Notes: a model not told the origin generated them from the letters alone. Counted from the first letter of the stretch, positions 1 through 7,645 are shown. The stretch is 19,078 nt of DNA from Candidatus Paceibacterota bacterium (GCA_028714275.1 JAQTMP010000010.1:1-19078); one strand, 5' to 3'. Numbers and translations are program-made.

Positions 1-150
1 TACAACACTTTAGGCAAAGCTGCTCGTATGGGGATGTGTCAGACAATAGAATCAGAATGTGAGTCTATGTCTCAGGCTGATTATGATCTAGGCAATCCAT
101 TTGCCAGTCTGGGGACATCAGGCCTCCCTCGATCTTCTGGTATATAGTCG
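1..150 (+). CDS. C-terminal fragment of an unrecognised protein
   Basis: Frame 1 is open from the first base of the window to a TAG at 148-150. It encodes 49 residues that look like the tail of a larger protein: mixed composition, two Cys residues, and an end rich in Gly and Ser (ASLGTSGLPRSSGI). The start lies outside the window. It would converge on ksgA and overlap its last 33 bases. I recognise no family. An open frame of this length can occur by chance, so this is only a plausible call. It is offered because the first 117 bases otherwise hold nothing. Confidence 0.4.
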
Positions 151-1017
151 TGTCAGATTCCTCCACTGTTCAAGTGTCACATCTTCCGCTCTGATTTTTG
201 TGTCCAATTTTATTTCCTCAAATATTTTGACAGTGTCTGAAGGGTTCAATCCTATTTTTTTAAAAAATGGATTGATGTTGCCTAGCAACATCTTGCGTTT
301 GTGGGCAAAACCCGCGTGAATCAGCTCAAAAAAAAGTTCTTCAGAAATATCTTTGAAAAAATTTTTGGAAATTTTATCGATCTTAAGAACGGCCGAATCA
401 ACATTTGGTTTTGGAAAAAAAGCCCCAGCCTTGACGGTCCGGACATAGCTAGGCACACCGTAGACTTTGACAGAAAGAGAAAGCAGGTTTTCTTTCTGCG
501 CTGGGGGTTTACCGCTGCGACCCTGTTTGCTGGATTTTGAGCCTGTGCCGCCCGTGCGACCTCCGACGATTCTTTCAGCCACTTCTTTTTGGACAAGGAC
601 CACAATAGAAGTCGGCTGATGGTCTCCAGATAAAAACATTCTCAAAATTTCACCTGTAATGTAATAAGGAATATTGGCAATTAGCTTGAAAGGTTTTTCA
701 AAGAGCTTAGCCTTGCCTAAAATATTTTTTGCATCGGCTATATCCCCATGGATCAAGGACAGCTTATTCTTTCTTATTTCTTCTCCAAATTTTTCCCGGA
801 GCTCATCGATAAGTCGGTCGTCTTTTTCTACGGCCACCACTTTACCTCCAGTGCCCGAGGAAACTTTATCAAGCAAAGCTTTAGTGAGCATGCCAGTCCC
901 TGGTCCAATTTCCAGGATGGTATCCTCTGGCGAGACCTCCCCCGCTTCAACAATATCACGCACAATATCAGGTGATGTTAGAAAATTTTGCCCGAGGGAT
1001 TTTTTTGGATGAGGCAT
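118..1017 (-). CDS. ksgA: 16S rRNA (adenine(1518)-N6/adenine(1519)-N6)-dimethyltransferase
   Basis: KsgA/RsmA uses S-adenosylmethionine to dimethylate two adjacent adenines in the 3'-terminal helix of 16S rRNA, a late step in 30S assembly. The 299-residue product has the family signature in order: GQNFL (9-13), the SAM-binding loop EIGPGTG (36-42), GDIAD (91-95), the catalytic NIPY motif (115-118), QKEVAERI (143-150) and FFPKPNVDSAV (200-210), then the small helical C-terminal domain. An extra Gly/Ser/Lys/Arg-rich segment of about 25 residues (152-176) sits between QKEVAERI and the strand LLSLSVKVYG, where most homologues have a shorter link. The ATG at 1017 has no Shine-Dalgarno sequence. 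A -10-like TATCAT lies at 1036-1041 on the same strand. The gene appears to be a single-gene unit downstream of the toxin-antitoxin pair. Confidence 0.95.
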   Translation of the reverse strand: MPHPKKSLGQNFLTSPDIVRDIVEAGEVSPEDTILEIGPGTGMLTKALLDKVSSGTGGKVVAVEKDDRLIDELREKFGEEIRKNKLSLIHGDIADAKNILGKAKLFEKPFKLIANIPYYITGEILRMFLSGDHQPTSIVVLVQKEVAERIVGGRTGGTGSKSSKQGRSGKPPAQKENLLSLSVKVYGVPSYVRTVKAGAFFPKPNVDSAVLKIDKISKNFFKDISEELFFELIHAGFAHKRKMLLGNINPFFKKIGLNPSDTVKIFEEIKLDTKIRAEDVTLEQWRNLTRLYTRRSREA

Positions 1018-1058
1018 GAGTTTGGTGGAATCTAAATGATAGTTAGGCTCTTTTTTTA

Positions 1059-1322
1059 CTACTCATATATATCATGGTTTCCAATTGAATAAAACCAGAC
1101 TTTGTGTCTATCTACAAATTTAAAAATAATCCGATGTGTGTGGTTGATAGAAAATACCCAAAAATCCTTCAAGGGGCCGCTTAGCTTGTGGGTCCGAAGG
1201 CTTGGTTCAAAAGGATTCTTTCTAAAAATCTCTTCCTTTGCTTCAGTCTTTTCTTGGATTTCTGTTGTTAACTTTTTATATTGTTTATCAAAGCGGGGTA
1301 GATAAATAATTTCTTTTATCAT
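1059..1322 (-). CDS. RelE/ParE-family toxin (type II toxin-antitoxin)
   Basis: This 87-residue basic protein has the size and layout of RelE/YafQ-type mRNA interferases: an N-terminal strand (IKEIIYLPRFDKQYKKL), two helices, then a strand-rich C-terminal half with HKLSGPLKDFWVFSI, HRIIFKF and the closing motif IGNHDIYE. In the family the His and Tyr near that end contribute to cleavage of ribosome-bound mRNA or, in ParE relatives, the fold targets gyrase. The sequence alone does not separate the two. Its start codon lies 3 nt after the stop of the upstream antitoxin gene, so the two are almost certainly translated from one transcript, antitoxin first. No disruption is seen, so the toxin looks intact. 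Confidence 0.85.
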   Translation of the reverse strand: MIKEIIYLPRFDKQYKKLTTEIQEKTEAKEEIFRKNPFEPSLRTHKLSGPLKDFWVFSINHTHRIIFKFVDRHKVWFYSIGNHDIYE

Positions 1323-1325
1323 TAG

Positions 1326-1541
1326 CTAGCGTAGGTCCTTTAGAGATCTCAGCACCTTCCCTTTTCCTTGTTCGAAAAGTTTAGTATCTTTTTTGAGTTG
1401 TTCCGCGAGTCGGAGTGTGTTCCAGGAACGTATAACATGCCTAATAAACTCACTGGTAGAAGCAAAACCGCCATCACGAGCTTCTTGTTTGATGAACTTG
1501 GCCATTTCTTTGGGTAATGAGATGTTTATAATTGTGCGCAT
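1326..1541 (-). CDS. Ribbon-helix-helix antitoxin (CopG/ParD type)
   Basis: The product is 71 residues. It begins with a strand of the type used for DNA binding (MRTIINISLPKEM), followed by two helices (AKFIKQEA, then TSEFIRHVIRSWN), the ribbon-helix-helix layout. A charged C-terminal tail probably wraps the toxin. The frame is open a further 32 codons upstream, but that extension is Cys/Tyr-rich, low in complexity and runs through the operator palindrome, so I chose the ATG at 1541. The gene precedes the RelE-type toxin by 3 nt. By analogy with known pairs it should neutralise the toxin and repress its own promoter, where a 29-bp near-palindrome overlaps the -10 box. Confidence 0.82.
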   Translation of the reverse strand: MRTIINISLPKEMAKFIKQEARDGGFASTSEFIRHVIRSWNTLRLAEQLKKDTKLFEQGKGKVLRSLKDLR

Positions 1542-1563
1542 AATGTAATATATGTAGGTGACC

Positions 1564-1592
1564 TGTAATATTATGTAATACATTATATTACA
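1564..1592 (-). promoter_or_regulatory. Operator palindrome and -10 box of the toxin-antitoxin operon
   Basis: A 29-bp near-perfect palindrome (only the pair at positions 9 and 21 and the centre break symmetry) begins TGTAATA and ends TATTACA. The heptamer TGTAATA occurs in direct orientation at 1544-1550, 1564-1570 and 1574-1580, and inverted at 1586-1592. On the minus strand the palindrome contains a perfect TATAAT (1582-1587), with TTGCGC at 1606-1611 as a possible -35 at 18-bp spacing. This is the arrangement expected for autorepression by a ribbon-helix-helix antitoxin. The binding itself is inferred. Confidence 0.6.
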
Positions 1593-1658
1593 ACCGCACA
1601 CATACGCGCAACTCCCCACTTTATAGCATACAGACATTAATAATCTTTCAAGAGAAGA

Positions 1659-4600
1659 TCAAAAATCAATAAAAATCAGCTTAGCCCCAGTGGCCTTTTC
1701 CTGTGGCTCCAGGTAGGCTTCATCTACATCAGCGATAAACTCTGACGGCATGGTCACCTGCCGGCTCCCAAAGATAGTGCGCGCATTGGCATAAGAAAGA
1801 TAAATCTTTTTACGAGCGCGGGTGAGAGCGACATAAAAAAGTCGTCGTTCTTCTTCCTCATCCTCAGCCCGCACTGGTGCTGACCCTTGGTCACTTCGGC
1901 TTCCCGCCCTCTCGTGAGGGAAAAGACCAGCCTCAAGTCCTGTAATAAAAACATAATCGAACTCAAGCCCTTTAGAGCTGTGAACAGTCATTAGTTTGAC
2001 GGCACTGGTCGGCACCTCCAAGTTGTCCTGATCACTCTGAAGGGCAGCGTCTTTCAGCAGCTCTTCGATACCTAAGCCGTCAGTCATATGATCATATTTG
2101 AGAGCGAGCGTCGCGAGCTCTCGCAGGTTTTCCAATTTTTCTTGGTCTTCCTCTTTGCCATGGCGATACATGTTCTCCAAACCACTTTCAGCCAGCATTT
2201 TTTTGACGACCACCGAAGGACGTTCTTTAAAAATATTTTCCCGAATACGCTGAAGCATTAGTCTAAAGTTGTGGATTTTTTCACGCGTGGCTTGAGGAAG
2301 CTGGTGTTCATTTCCTTCAAAAATTTTTAAAATAGTCACTTTCCCTATTCCCCTAACCGGCACGTTGATGATACGTTTTATATCAGAGAGAGAATCCTCG
2401 TTTAAAGCAAGTCGCAAATATGAAAGAGCGTCTTTGATTTCTTTTCGCTCAAAAAAGCGCGTGCCCAGCATCTGGTATGGAATATTTTTGGATAAGAAAG
2501 CATCCTCAAGCGCGCGTGACTGAAAATTGGCTCTATACAAAACGGCGATTTCCTCAGGCAGGACGCCATTTTCTATCAGTTTACGGGCAGTATTGGCCAC
2601 AAAGTTGGCCTCATCCGCTTCATCAAAACCACAGTACAGGCCTAGCGGTTCCCCTGTCGGGTTTTTGGTAAAAAGATTTTTTTCGCGGCGGTGGATATTT
2701 TTTTTAATGACATCGTTGGCCACCGACAAGATTGTCTGGGTCGAGCGATAATTTTCTTCGAGCAGGACTATAGTGGCATCAGGGTAATCCTCTTCAAAAC
2801 GTAAAATATTTTTAATGTCAGCTCCTCGCCACCCGTAAATGCAATTGTGCACAGCAATGTCCCCCGCAATGTAGTTGTGAACATTTTCAATATCAAGATC
2901 ATAAACGGGACCATCGTAGTATTTTTTTTCGACACTCACGATATCGTCCTCTTTTATTTTTTCATTTTCACAAATAGCTACTTTCATGGCGGTGTTTAAA
3001 TGAGAAGCGGGTTGAAAAAACCAACGTTCTCCTTTGGTAATCAAGGCACTTTTTATAAGAGTTACATTGTCCACTTTCGAAGTAATGGCTGTAGCTAATT
3101 TTTCAGCTTCGGCATAATCCAATCTGGCCATTTCTAAACGCCAATCATTTTTTTTTCCTTTTCTCACATTTAAACCCATGGTGAGGATTTTTTCTTTTAA
3201 GACCTTGTTGTTTGTGTTTATTGAAACTCGACTCAAGCCCCATGGATGAAGATTACTTTTTCGGCCATCGCTAAACATGGTGAGGCGAATATTTATTCGA
3301 TCGTGGAGGCCGTTGCTACCGATTGTTCCTTGCGGAAAATGGTGAGGAAAATCAAAAACCAAGCCCAAATCTTCGAAAACCTTTTTTACCCTTTCTCGGG
3401 TATCAATTTTTTTAAAGAGGATATCAATCTGATTTTGAGTGAGTATCATGTTGCGGCCTATACCATGGAAAGCAATCAAAGGTATACCGTAGTGTGTCGA
3501 GAAATAGTATTCCCAATAATGTGTTTCCTGTAGGTTCTCACATACTTTTAATATCCACATTCTGTCTGCGTGTTCTTGGTTGCACCTGACAATAAGACCC
3601 GTTTGAGTTTTTTGGCGTGCATTTCTGGCCCCCTTTGTGATACCTATGCGAAAACCCATTGATTTTTTATACATCAAATATACATAAAATATATTGGGAT
3701 TTAGGGATAATTTTGAAAAAATGATATGGTTTGGTGTAAGCGACAAGGTCTTTCCACTTTTTGTTTTTATTTCGATTACTTCTCCTTTGAATTTTTTTTT
3801 CTTTACCCTTTTAATTTTAACGCTACAGGTCTCTCCTCCACCTGAAGCAGAGATTACCTCTCCTTTGCTTTTTAAATCACTGATTTTTTTGTATCCTGTC
3901 GGTGTAGATATTTTTGTCGATGGAAGAAGACATTGGTCGGTATCTCCAACTACAGCTAGATTTTTACTCTTTTGTGAAAGCAATTTTACAATAGTGTATT
4001 GAACAGTGTTTGTGTCCTGGTATTCATCCACATGAATGTATTGCCAGACACTTTGATAGTGCTCGCGCACCGCTTTGTCTTTTTCCAACAGCCGCGCCGT
4101 CTTGAAAAGTAAGTCATCAAAGTCGAGGGCTTTTTCCTTGGCCACAATAGCGTCATACTCTCTCCACACCTTGGCCACGATTTCTCCAAAATAATCTCCC
4201 TGTTTTTTGGCTTCATACTCTGACTGGGAAACAAAATCTCCTTTTTCTCGGGAAATAACAGAGAGGATTTTGGCTGGTTCGTATTGTTTTGGGTCAATGC
4301 CAACTTTTTCCAGAGCTTCTTTGACAGCTCGTTTTGAATCAGCCCGATCATAGATGCTAAAATGTCGAGTCAAACCGATTTTTGAGGCATTTTCTTTTAA
4401 AATATGCACCCCTAAAGAGTGAAAAGTGGAGACAAAGGGTTTTTCGCCAATGAGACTAGCTCCAGAAATAGGCATGTTTAAAGCAGGGTCAGTTTCTAGG
4501 AGGCGTTCGACTCGTTCTCGCATCTCCTTGGCCGCTTTGTTGGTAAAGGTAATAGCCAAGATCTGTGAAGGTCGGATCCCTTGATGGATCAGGTTTAAGA

Positions 4601-4727
4601 TGCGATGGGTCAAGGTTTTTGTCTTACCAGCCCCCGCTCCGGCCAAGATAAGGAGAGGCCCTTGAGAGTGGCTAGCCGCTTTTAGCTGTTCAGGATTAAG
4701 GCCTTTTAGGTGCAATTTGCTGTCCAT
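1659..4727 (-). CDS. UvrD/PcrA/Rep-family superfamily 1A DNA helicase containing an intein
   Basis: An ATP-dependent 3'-5' DNA helicase for nucleotide-excision or mismatch repair and for clearing proteins from DNA. From the ATG at 4727 it is 1022 residues: Walker A AGAGAGKT (29-36), motif II DEYQDT (234-239), motif III split as VVGDTDQ (259-265) and CIYGWRGA (629-636), motif V VHSSKGLEF (915-923) and motif VI YVALTRARK (965-973). Removing the 363-residue intein (266-628) leaves about 659 residues, normal to slightly short for PcrA/UvrD. The residue after the intein is Cys where most homologues have Ser (DQSIY), as needed for a splicing nucleophile. An in-frame ATG exists at 4748, but an extended -10 element (TG-t-TATAGT, 4734-4742) lies between the two, so the downstream ATG is preferred. 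Without splicing the helicase should be inactive, because the intein breaks a nucleotide-sensing motif. Confidence 0.93.
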   Translation of the reverse strand: MDSKLHLKGLNPEQLKAASHSQGPLLILAGAGAGKTKTLTHRILNLIHQGIRPSQILAITFTNKAAKEMRERVERLLETDPALNMPISGASLIGEKPFVSTFHSLGVHILKENASKIGLTRHFSIYDRADSKRAVKEALEKVGIDPKQYEPAKILSVISREKGDFVSQSEYEAKKQGDYFGEIVAKVWREYDAIVAKEKALDFDDLLFKTARLLEKDKAVREHYQSVWQYIHVDEYQDTNTVQYTIVKLLSQKSKNLAVVGDTDQCLLPSTKISTPTGYKKISDLKSKGEVISASGGGETCSVKIKRVKKKKFKGEVIEIKTKSGKTLSLTPNHIIFSKLSLNPNIFYVYLMYKKSMGFRIGITKGARNARQKTQTGLIVRCNQEHADRMWILKVCENLQETHYWEYYFSTHYGIPLIAFHGIGRNMILTQNQIDILFKKIDTRERVKKVFEDLGLVFDFPHHFPQGTIGSNGLHDRINIRLTMFSDGRKSNLHPWGLSRVSINTNNKVLKEKILTMGLNVRKGKKNDWRLEMARLDYAEAEKLATAITSKVDNVTLIKSALITKGERWFFQPASHLNTAMKVAICENEKIKEDDIVSVEKKYYDGPVYDLDIENVHNYIAGDIAVHNCIYGWRGADIKNILRFEEDYPDATIVLLEENYRSTQTILSVANDVIKKNIHRREKNLFTKNPTGEPLGLYCGFDEADEANFVANTARKLIENGVLPEEIAVLYRANFQSRALEDAFLSKNIPYQMLGTRFFERKEIKDALSYLRLALNEDSLSDIKRIINVPVRGIGKVTILKIFEGNEHQLPQATREKIHNFRLMLQRIRENIFKERPSVVVKKMLAESGLENMYRHGKEEDQEKLENLRELATLALKYDHMTDGLGIEELLKDAALQSDQDNLEVPTSAVKLMTVHSSKGLEFDYVFITGLEAGLFPHERAGSRSDQGSAPVRAEDEEEERRLFYVALTRARKKIYLSYANARTIFGSRQVTMPSEFIADVDEAYLEPQEKATGAKLIFIDF
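2844..3932 (-). other. Intein (363 residues) in motif III of the UvrD-like helicase
   Basis: The insert starts at Cys-1 (codon 3930-3932) with block A, CLLPSTKISTPTGYKKISDL, and has the block B signature TPNH (helicase residues 331-334). It ends with the block F/G region VYDLDIENVHNYIAGDIAVHN, where the penultimate His and terminal Asn (codon 2844-2846) precede extein Cys+1. These are the residues of a class 1 intein that splices through Cys-1, block B Thr/His, Asn cyclisation and Cys+1. Between the splicing halves lie about 250 residues. The first part (YVYLMYKKS...GFRIGIT, then Arg residues and a Glu in HYWEYYFS) resembles a GIY-YIG nuclease core. The following part (about 470-590) I cannot assign. 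No LAGLIDADG signature is evident. Splicing competence is inferred from intact ends. Confidence 0.9.
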
Positions 4728-4733
4728 TTCCTT

Positions 4734-4742
4734 ACTATAACA
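4734..4742 (-). promoter_or_regulatory. Extended -10 promoter of the helicase gene
   Basis: Reading the minus strand, TG-t-TATAGT ends six bases before the ATG at 4727. An extended -10 (TGn) can dispense with a -35, and none is obvious here. The start site would fall at or next to the ATG, implying a leaderless mRNA. Confidence 0.4.
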
Positions 4743-4777
4743 TGCCAAAAGTTATCCCCATGCGATTTTTGATAAGG

Positions 4778-4806
4778 TTGACATTACCCCGCCTAGGGCA
4801 TACCAT
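4778..4806 (+). promoter_or_regulatory. Possible upstream sigma70-type promoter for the LysM/M23 gene
   Basis: A perfect TTGACA (4778-4783) is followed after 17 bp by TACCAT (4801-4806). A transcript from here would carry a leader of about 110 nt that includes the hairpin at 4835-4850. The -10 is imperfect and a second -10 lies closer to the gene. Confidence 0.35.
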
Positions 4807-4834
4807 TAAACTATACAGACATACAGGATGACCG

Positions 4835-4854
4835 TGGCTCAACAGAGCCATTTT
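4835..4854 (+). promoter_or_regulatory. Hairpin followed by TTTT in the leader of the LysM/M23 gene
   Basis: TGGCTC (4835-4840) and GAGCCA (4845-4850) form a perfect 6-bp stem with an AACA loop, followed directly by four Ts. It lies between two candidate promoters of the hydrolase gene and could be a weak terminator or an attenuator. An alternative pairing of GAGC (4845-4848) with a downstream GCTC (4856-4859) is also possible. Confidence 0.3.
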
Positions 4855-4895
4855 AGCTCAGAAAAGCCGAAAAACCCTTAATTTTAAACTTATTT

Positions 4896-4901
4896 TATAC
4901 T
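4896..4901 (+). promoter_or_regulatory. -10 box of the LysM/M23 gene
   Basis: TATACT matches the sigma70 -10 consensus at five of six positions and lies 20 nt before the ATG at 4922. No convincing -35 is seen 16-18 bp upstream. Confidence 0.4.
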
Positions 4902-4921
4902 CCTCCAAAGAAGACCCTAAA

Positions 4922-6070
4922 ATGACCAAAAAAAGAGCTTTTTCATCGAAAAGGTTTGTTTTGTCTGGTCTTATTTTTACCTTTTTTGTGACCTTGGCTG
5001 TCTTTGGAACAATGCCTTCTCAAGCTGACGCAGGCATTTTTTCTTTTATGAGTAATCTTTTTGCCGACAATGGTGCCATCAATCAAACTCTCCAGACAGC
5101 CGCAGTCTCAGAAGCCGTCATTGATGCATCCAACACGCAAAAAATGCCCATTTTACAAGCTGCGGTAAACTCAGACCCCAACCCCTCAAAAGAAAAAGCT
5201 GACTTGAATATTGTGGGAGGGCAGGCTTTAGTGAGTGAAACTGGTCCAGTGGGAAGTGTAGCTGACGTCCAGGCCGAAGAAGTGAAACAATATTCAGATA
5301 GGATTAGTGTTTATGTTGTCCACGATGGAGACACCATAAAACAAATTGCGGACATGTTTAACGTTTCCCAAAACACTATTTTGTGGGCCAACAATCTTAA
5401 ATCAAAAAGTGACATTAAGACCGGTATGACGTTGGTCATCCTCCCAATTTCTGGAGTCAAATATATAGTCAAGAAAGGAGATACTCTCAAGAGCATTGCG
5501 GCAGCTTACAAAGGAAATATTGACGATATTTCCACTTATAATAACCTAGAAGATAATGCGCAGTTGGCTGTCGGAGATGAAATCATTATTCCGGATGGAG
5601 AAGTTTCTGAGGTTTCCTCAAGCTCTAGTAGTTCATCAAGCAAAACTCCAGTGACCACCAGCCCATCAATTTCAAAGAAGGGTTTTGCTCCAGCTTCGGA
5701 CGGGACTAGTCACATGACCGACCCTTCGGGATACTTTATAAGACCGATTAGAGGAGGTGTCCGTACGCAAGGTCTGCATGGTCACAACGGTGTCGATTTG
5801 GCTAGTTCTTATGGAGCAAGTATTCTCGCAGCAGCCAGTGGACAGGTCATTGTGGCTCGATCGGGCGGTTGGAACGGTGGCTATGGAACCTACGTGGTTA
5901 TCAGTCACGACAATGGTATGCAAACACTCTACGGCCACCTCAGTTCTCTTAATGTCACCGTTGGTCAGCATGTTTCCCAAGGTCAGGTCATCGGAGGAAT
6001 GGGGGCCACAGGAGAAGCCACCGGTGTCCATCTACACTTTGAAGTTCGAGGAGGAGTCAACCCATTCTAA
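4922..6070 (+). CDS. Secreted LysM-domain M23-family metallopeptidase (peptidoglycan hydrolase)
   Basis: A 382-residue exported protein likely to cut peptide cross-links in peptidoglycan during growth or division. A signal peptide is visible: basic start, hydrophobic stretch 12-29, and an ADA site at 35-37. Two LysM modules follow, at about 128-175 (YVVHDGDTIKQIADMF...) and 179-225 (KYIVKKGDTLKSIAAAY...), which should bind glycan. A Ser-only linker (232-240) leads to the LytM/M23 domain, with zinc ligands H288 and D292 in HNGVD and H372 in HLHFE, plus catalytic-site His residues H339 and H370. All key residues are present, so the enzyme looks active, unlike degenerate EnvC/NlpD-type activators. 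The protein ends soon after HLHFEVRGGVNPF, which is normal for the family. It converges on comM with a 7-bp gap. Confidence 0.93.
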   Translation: MTKKRAFSSKRFVLSGLIFTFFVTLAVFGTMPSQADAGIFSFMSNLFADNGAINQTLQTAAVSEAVIDASNTQKMPILQAAVNSDPNPSKEKADLNIVGGQALVSETGPVGSVADVQAEEVKQYSDRISVYVVHDGDTIKQIADMFNVSQNTILWANNLKSKSDIKTGMTLVILPISGVKYIVKKGDTLKSIAAAYKGNIDDISTYNNLEDNAQLAVGDEIIIPDGEVSEVSSSSSSSSSKTPVTTSPSISKKGFAPASDGTSHMTDPSGYFIRPIRGGVRTQGLHGHNGVDLASSYGASILAAASGQVIVARSGGWNGGYGTYVVISHDNGMQTLYGHLSSLNVTVGQHVSQGQVIGGMGATGEATGVHLHFEVRGGVNPF

Positions 6071-6077
6071 ATTATTT

Positions 6078-7625
6078 CTATAAATTACACCTGTAGCCGA
6101 GGGCTTCTAGTACGTGCTTCGTTTCTATCTCACATTTTAAATCTTTTTTGTTTCTTTGGTCTAAGGCAGATATAGTTTCTGCCACTCGTTTAATTTTTTC
6201 ATACCCTCGCGCGGAAATATTTAGTTCCTGAGCGGCTTTTTTAAGGACAGCTTTTGATTCCTTCAACCATATAAATACAGCATTTTTTAGAATTTCTCTG
6301 GCATTCTCGACACGTTGACGGACATCGATACTCTTTTCTAAAGATGACTTATTGGTTTCCAGTAATTCATAATCCACTGTCGTAACCTCAATCCATAAAT
6401 CAAAACGATCCTGCAAGGGTTTAGAAAGTTTGTTTTTGTAAAGGTTGATTTGTCTGGCGTCGCAAGTGCAGTCTTGGCGAGTGCTGCCTCTGTTGCCGCA
6501 AGGGCATGGATTAAAAGCGGCGACGGCTAAACAATCCGCCGGAAAAATAATACTTTCCTTGGTTCGAGCGATAACCACCTGTTTTTCTTGCAACGGTTGG
6601 CGAAGAGACTCGAGAGTTCGTCTGTCGAACTCCATTAGTTCATCAAAAAATATTATTCCTCGATGGGCACGAGTAATCTCGCCTGCTCTCGGGGTGGGTC
6701 CTCCTCCGATGACTGCCGTGTACGAGCTAGTGTGGTGTGGGGATTTAAAAGGAGGTGGATAATATTTTTTTGAAACCAATGCAAAGTTTAAGATATTTTT
6801 AGCATACGAAGGATCAATGGATGCGACTTCCAGCATTTCAGAATGAGAAAGAGAAGGCATTATGCCAGATAATGATTTGGCCAACATGCTTTTTCCGCTT
6901 CCTGCTGGGCCATACAGGATAATATGATGTCTCCCGGCGGCGGCTATTTCGAGGGCCCTTTTGGCTTGAGGGTGTCCTGCGATATCAGAAAAATCCACCA
7001 AAACACCGAAGTCAGATGGTTTTGCTTTTGATGTAGGAATAGTTTTCGGCTTAGGTAGCTCACCCGTTGTCGTCTGGCTCTGAATGTTTTTTATTCCCTG
7101 AATAAAATTGATGGCTTCATTTAGACTTTCAACTGGTATAATCTCCTCAATGTTTGTTAGCCTTGCTTCCTTTTCATTTTCCTTTGGAAGGATTATTTTT
7201 TCAAACCCTGCTTGGTGGGCCGCAATCACAAGCGGAATGATATTTTCTAGGGGGCGAATTTTCCCATCCAGGGTGAGCTCTCCCAGAAAGAGCGAAGTTT
7301 TATGGTCGTAACTGCTTGTTTTACTAGGTAAATCTCCTCGGGCTATCAAATAGCCTAAGGCAATGGATAAATCAAAAGCGGGCCCTTCTTTTTTGAGATG
7401 AGCTGGGGCGAGAGAGACAACCACTTTATGATTTTCTTGTTTTGGCGGCTTAAAGCCACTGTTTTTTATGGCTGAAGAGATCCGATCTCGGCTTTCTTCG
7501 ACTGCTTTGTCGGGTAGACCAACAATGGAAAAGTGGTGAAGGCCACGAGAGATGTCTACTTCAACACTGATAATGCTAGCATTGAGCGCATTTGTCTGCG
7601 CGCTGTATAATTTTGAAAAATGCAC
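6078..7625 (-). CDS. comM: YifB/ComM-family AAA+ ATPase (Mg-chelatase subunit ChlI-like)
   Basis: ComM is a hexameric AAA+ helicase that promotes branch migration during integration of transformed DNA. In lineages without obvious competence its role is less clear. The 515-residue product has the N-terminal ChlI-like domain (SVEVDISRGLHHFSIVGLPD, EGPAFDLSIALGYL, LGELTLDGKIRP), Walker A GPAGSGKS (239-246), Walker B GIIFFDEL (323-330), the family motif NPCPCGNRG (372-380) with further Cys residues (CTCDA), and the C-terminal helical domain (SARGYEKIKRVAETISAL). The length is typical. The start is a GTG at 7625, inside an inverted repeat with a -10-like TATATT (7634-7639). It is the last gene of a same-strand series beginning at the NYN gene, but the hairpin upstream and its own -10 suggest it can be transcribed separately. 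Confidence 0.93.
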   Translation of the reverse strand: MHFSKLYSAQTNALNASIISVEVDISRGLHHFSIVGLPDKAVEESRDRISSAIKNSGFKPPKQENHKVVVSLAPAHLKKEGPAFDLSIALGYLIARGDLPSKTSSYDHKTSLFLGELTLDGKIRPLENIIPLVIAAHQAGFEKIILPKENEKEARLTNIEEIIPVESLNEAINFIQGIKNIQSQTTTGELPKPKTIPTSKAKPSDFGVLVDFSDIAGHPQAKRALEIAAAGRHHIILYGPAGSGKSMLAKSLSGIMPSLSHSEMLEVASIDPSYAKNILNFALVSKKYYPPPFKSPHHTSSYTAVIGGGPTPRAGEITRAHRGIIFFDELMEFDRRTLESLRQPLQEKQVVIARTKESIIFPADCLAVAAFNPCPCGNRGSTRQDCTCDARQINLYKNKLSKPLQDRFDLWIEVTTVDYELLETNKSSLEKSIDVRQRVENAREILKNAVFIWLKESKAVLKKAAQELNISARGYEKIKRVAETISALDQRNKKDLKCEIETKHVLEALGYRCNL

Positions 7626-7645
7626 ATTTTATAAATATAATGTGC
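7622..7645 (-). promoter_or_regulatory. Inverted repeat enclosing the comM start and -10 box
   Basis: GCACATT (7622-7628) and AATGTGC (7639-7645) are a perfect 7-bp inverted repeat separated by 10 AT bases. On the minus strand the repeat encloses TATATT (7634-7639), eight bases before the GTG start. It could be an operator or simply an AT-rich coincidence. Confidence 0.35.

Noticed and set aside
1542..1637. N-terminal extension of the antitoxin frame to 1637
   Set aside because: The extension is Cys/Tyr-rich, runs through the operator palindrome and precedes the family start MRTIINISLP.
3246..4002. Plus-strand open frames (3246-3533, 3694-4002) opposite the intein
   Set aside because: They are shadows of the intein coding strand, with no motif or start signal.
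4752..4760. TTATCCCCA (also at 12709-12719) as DnaA boxes
   Set aside because: One mismatch to the consensus; several such matches are expected by chance in a window this size.
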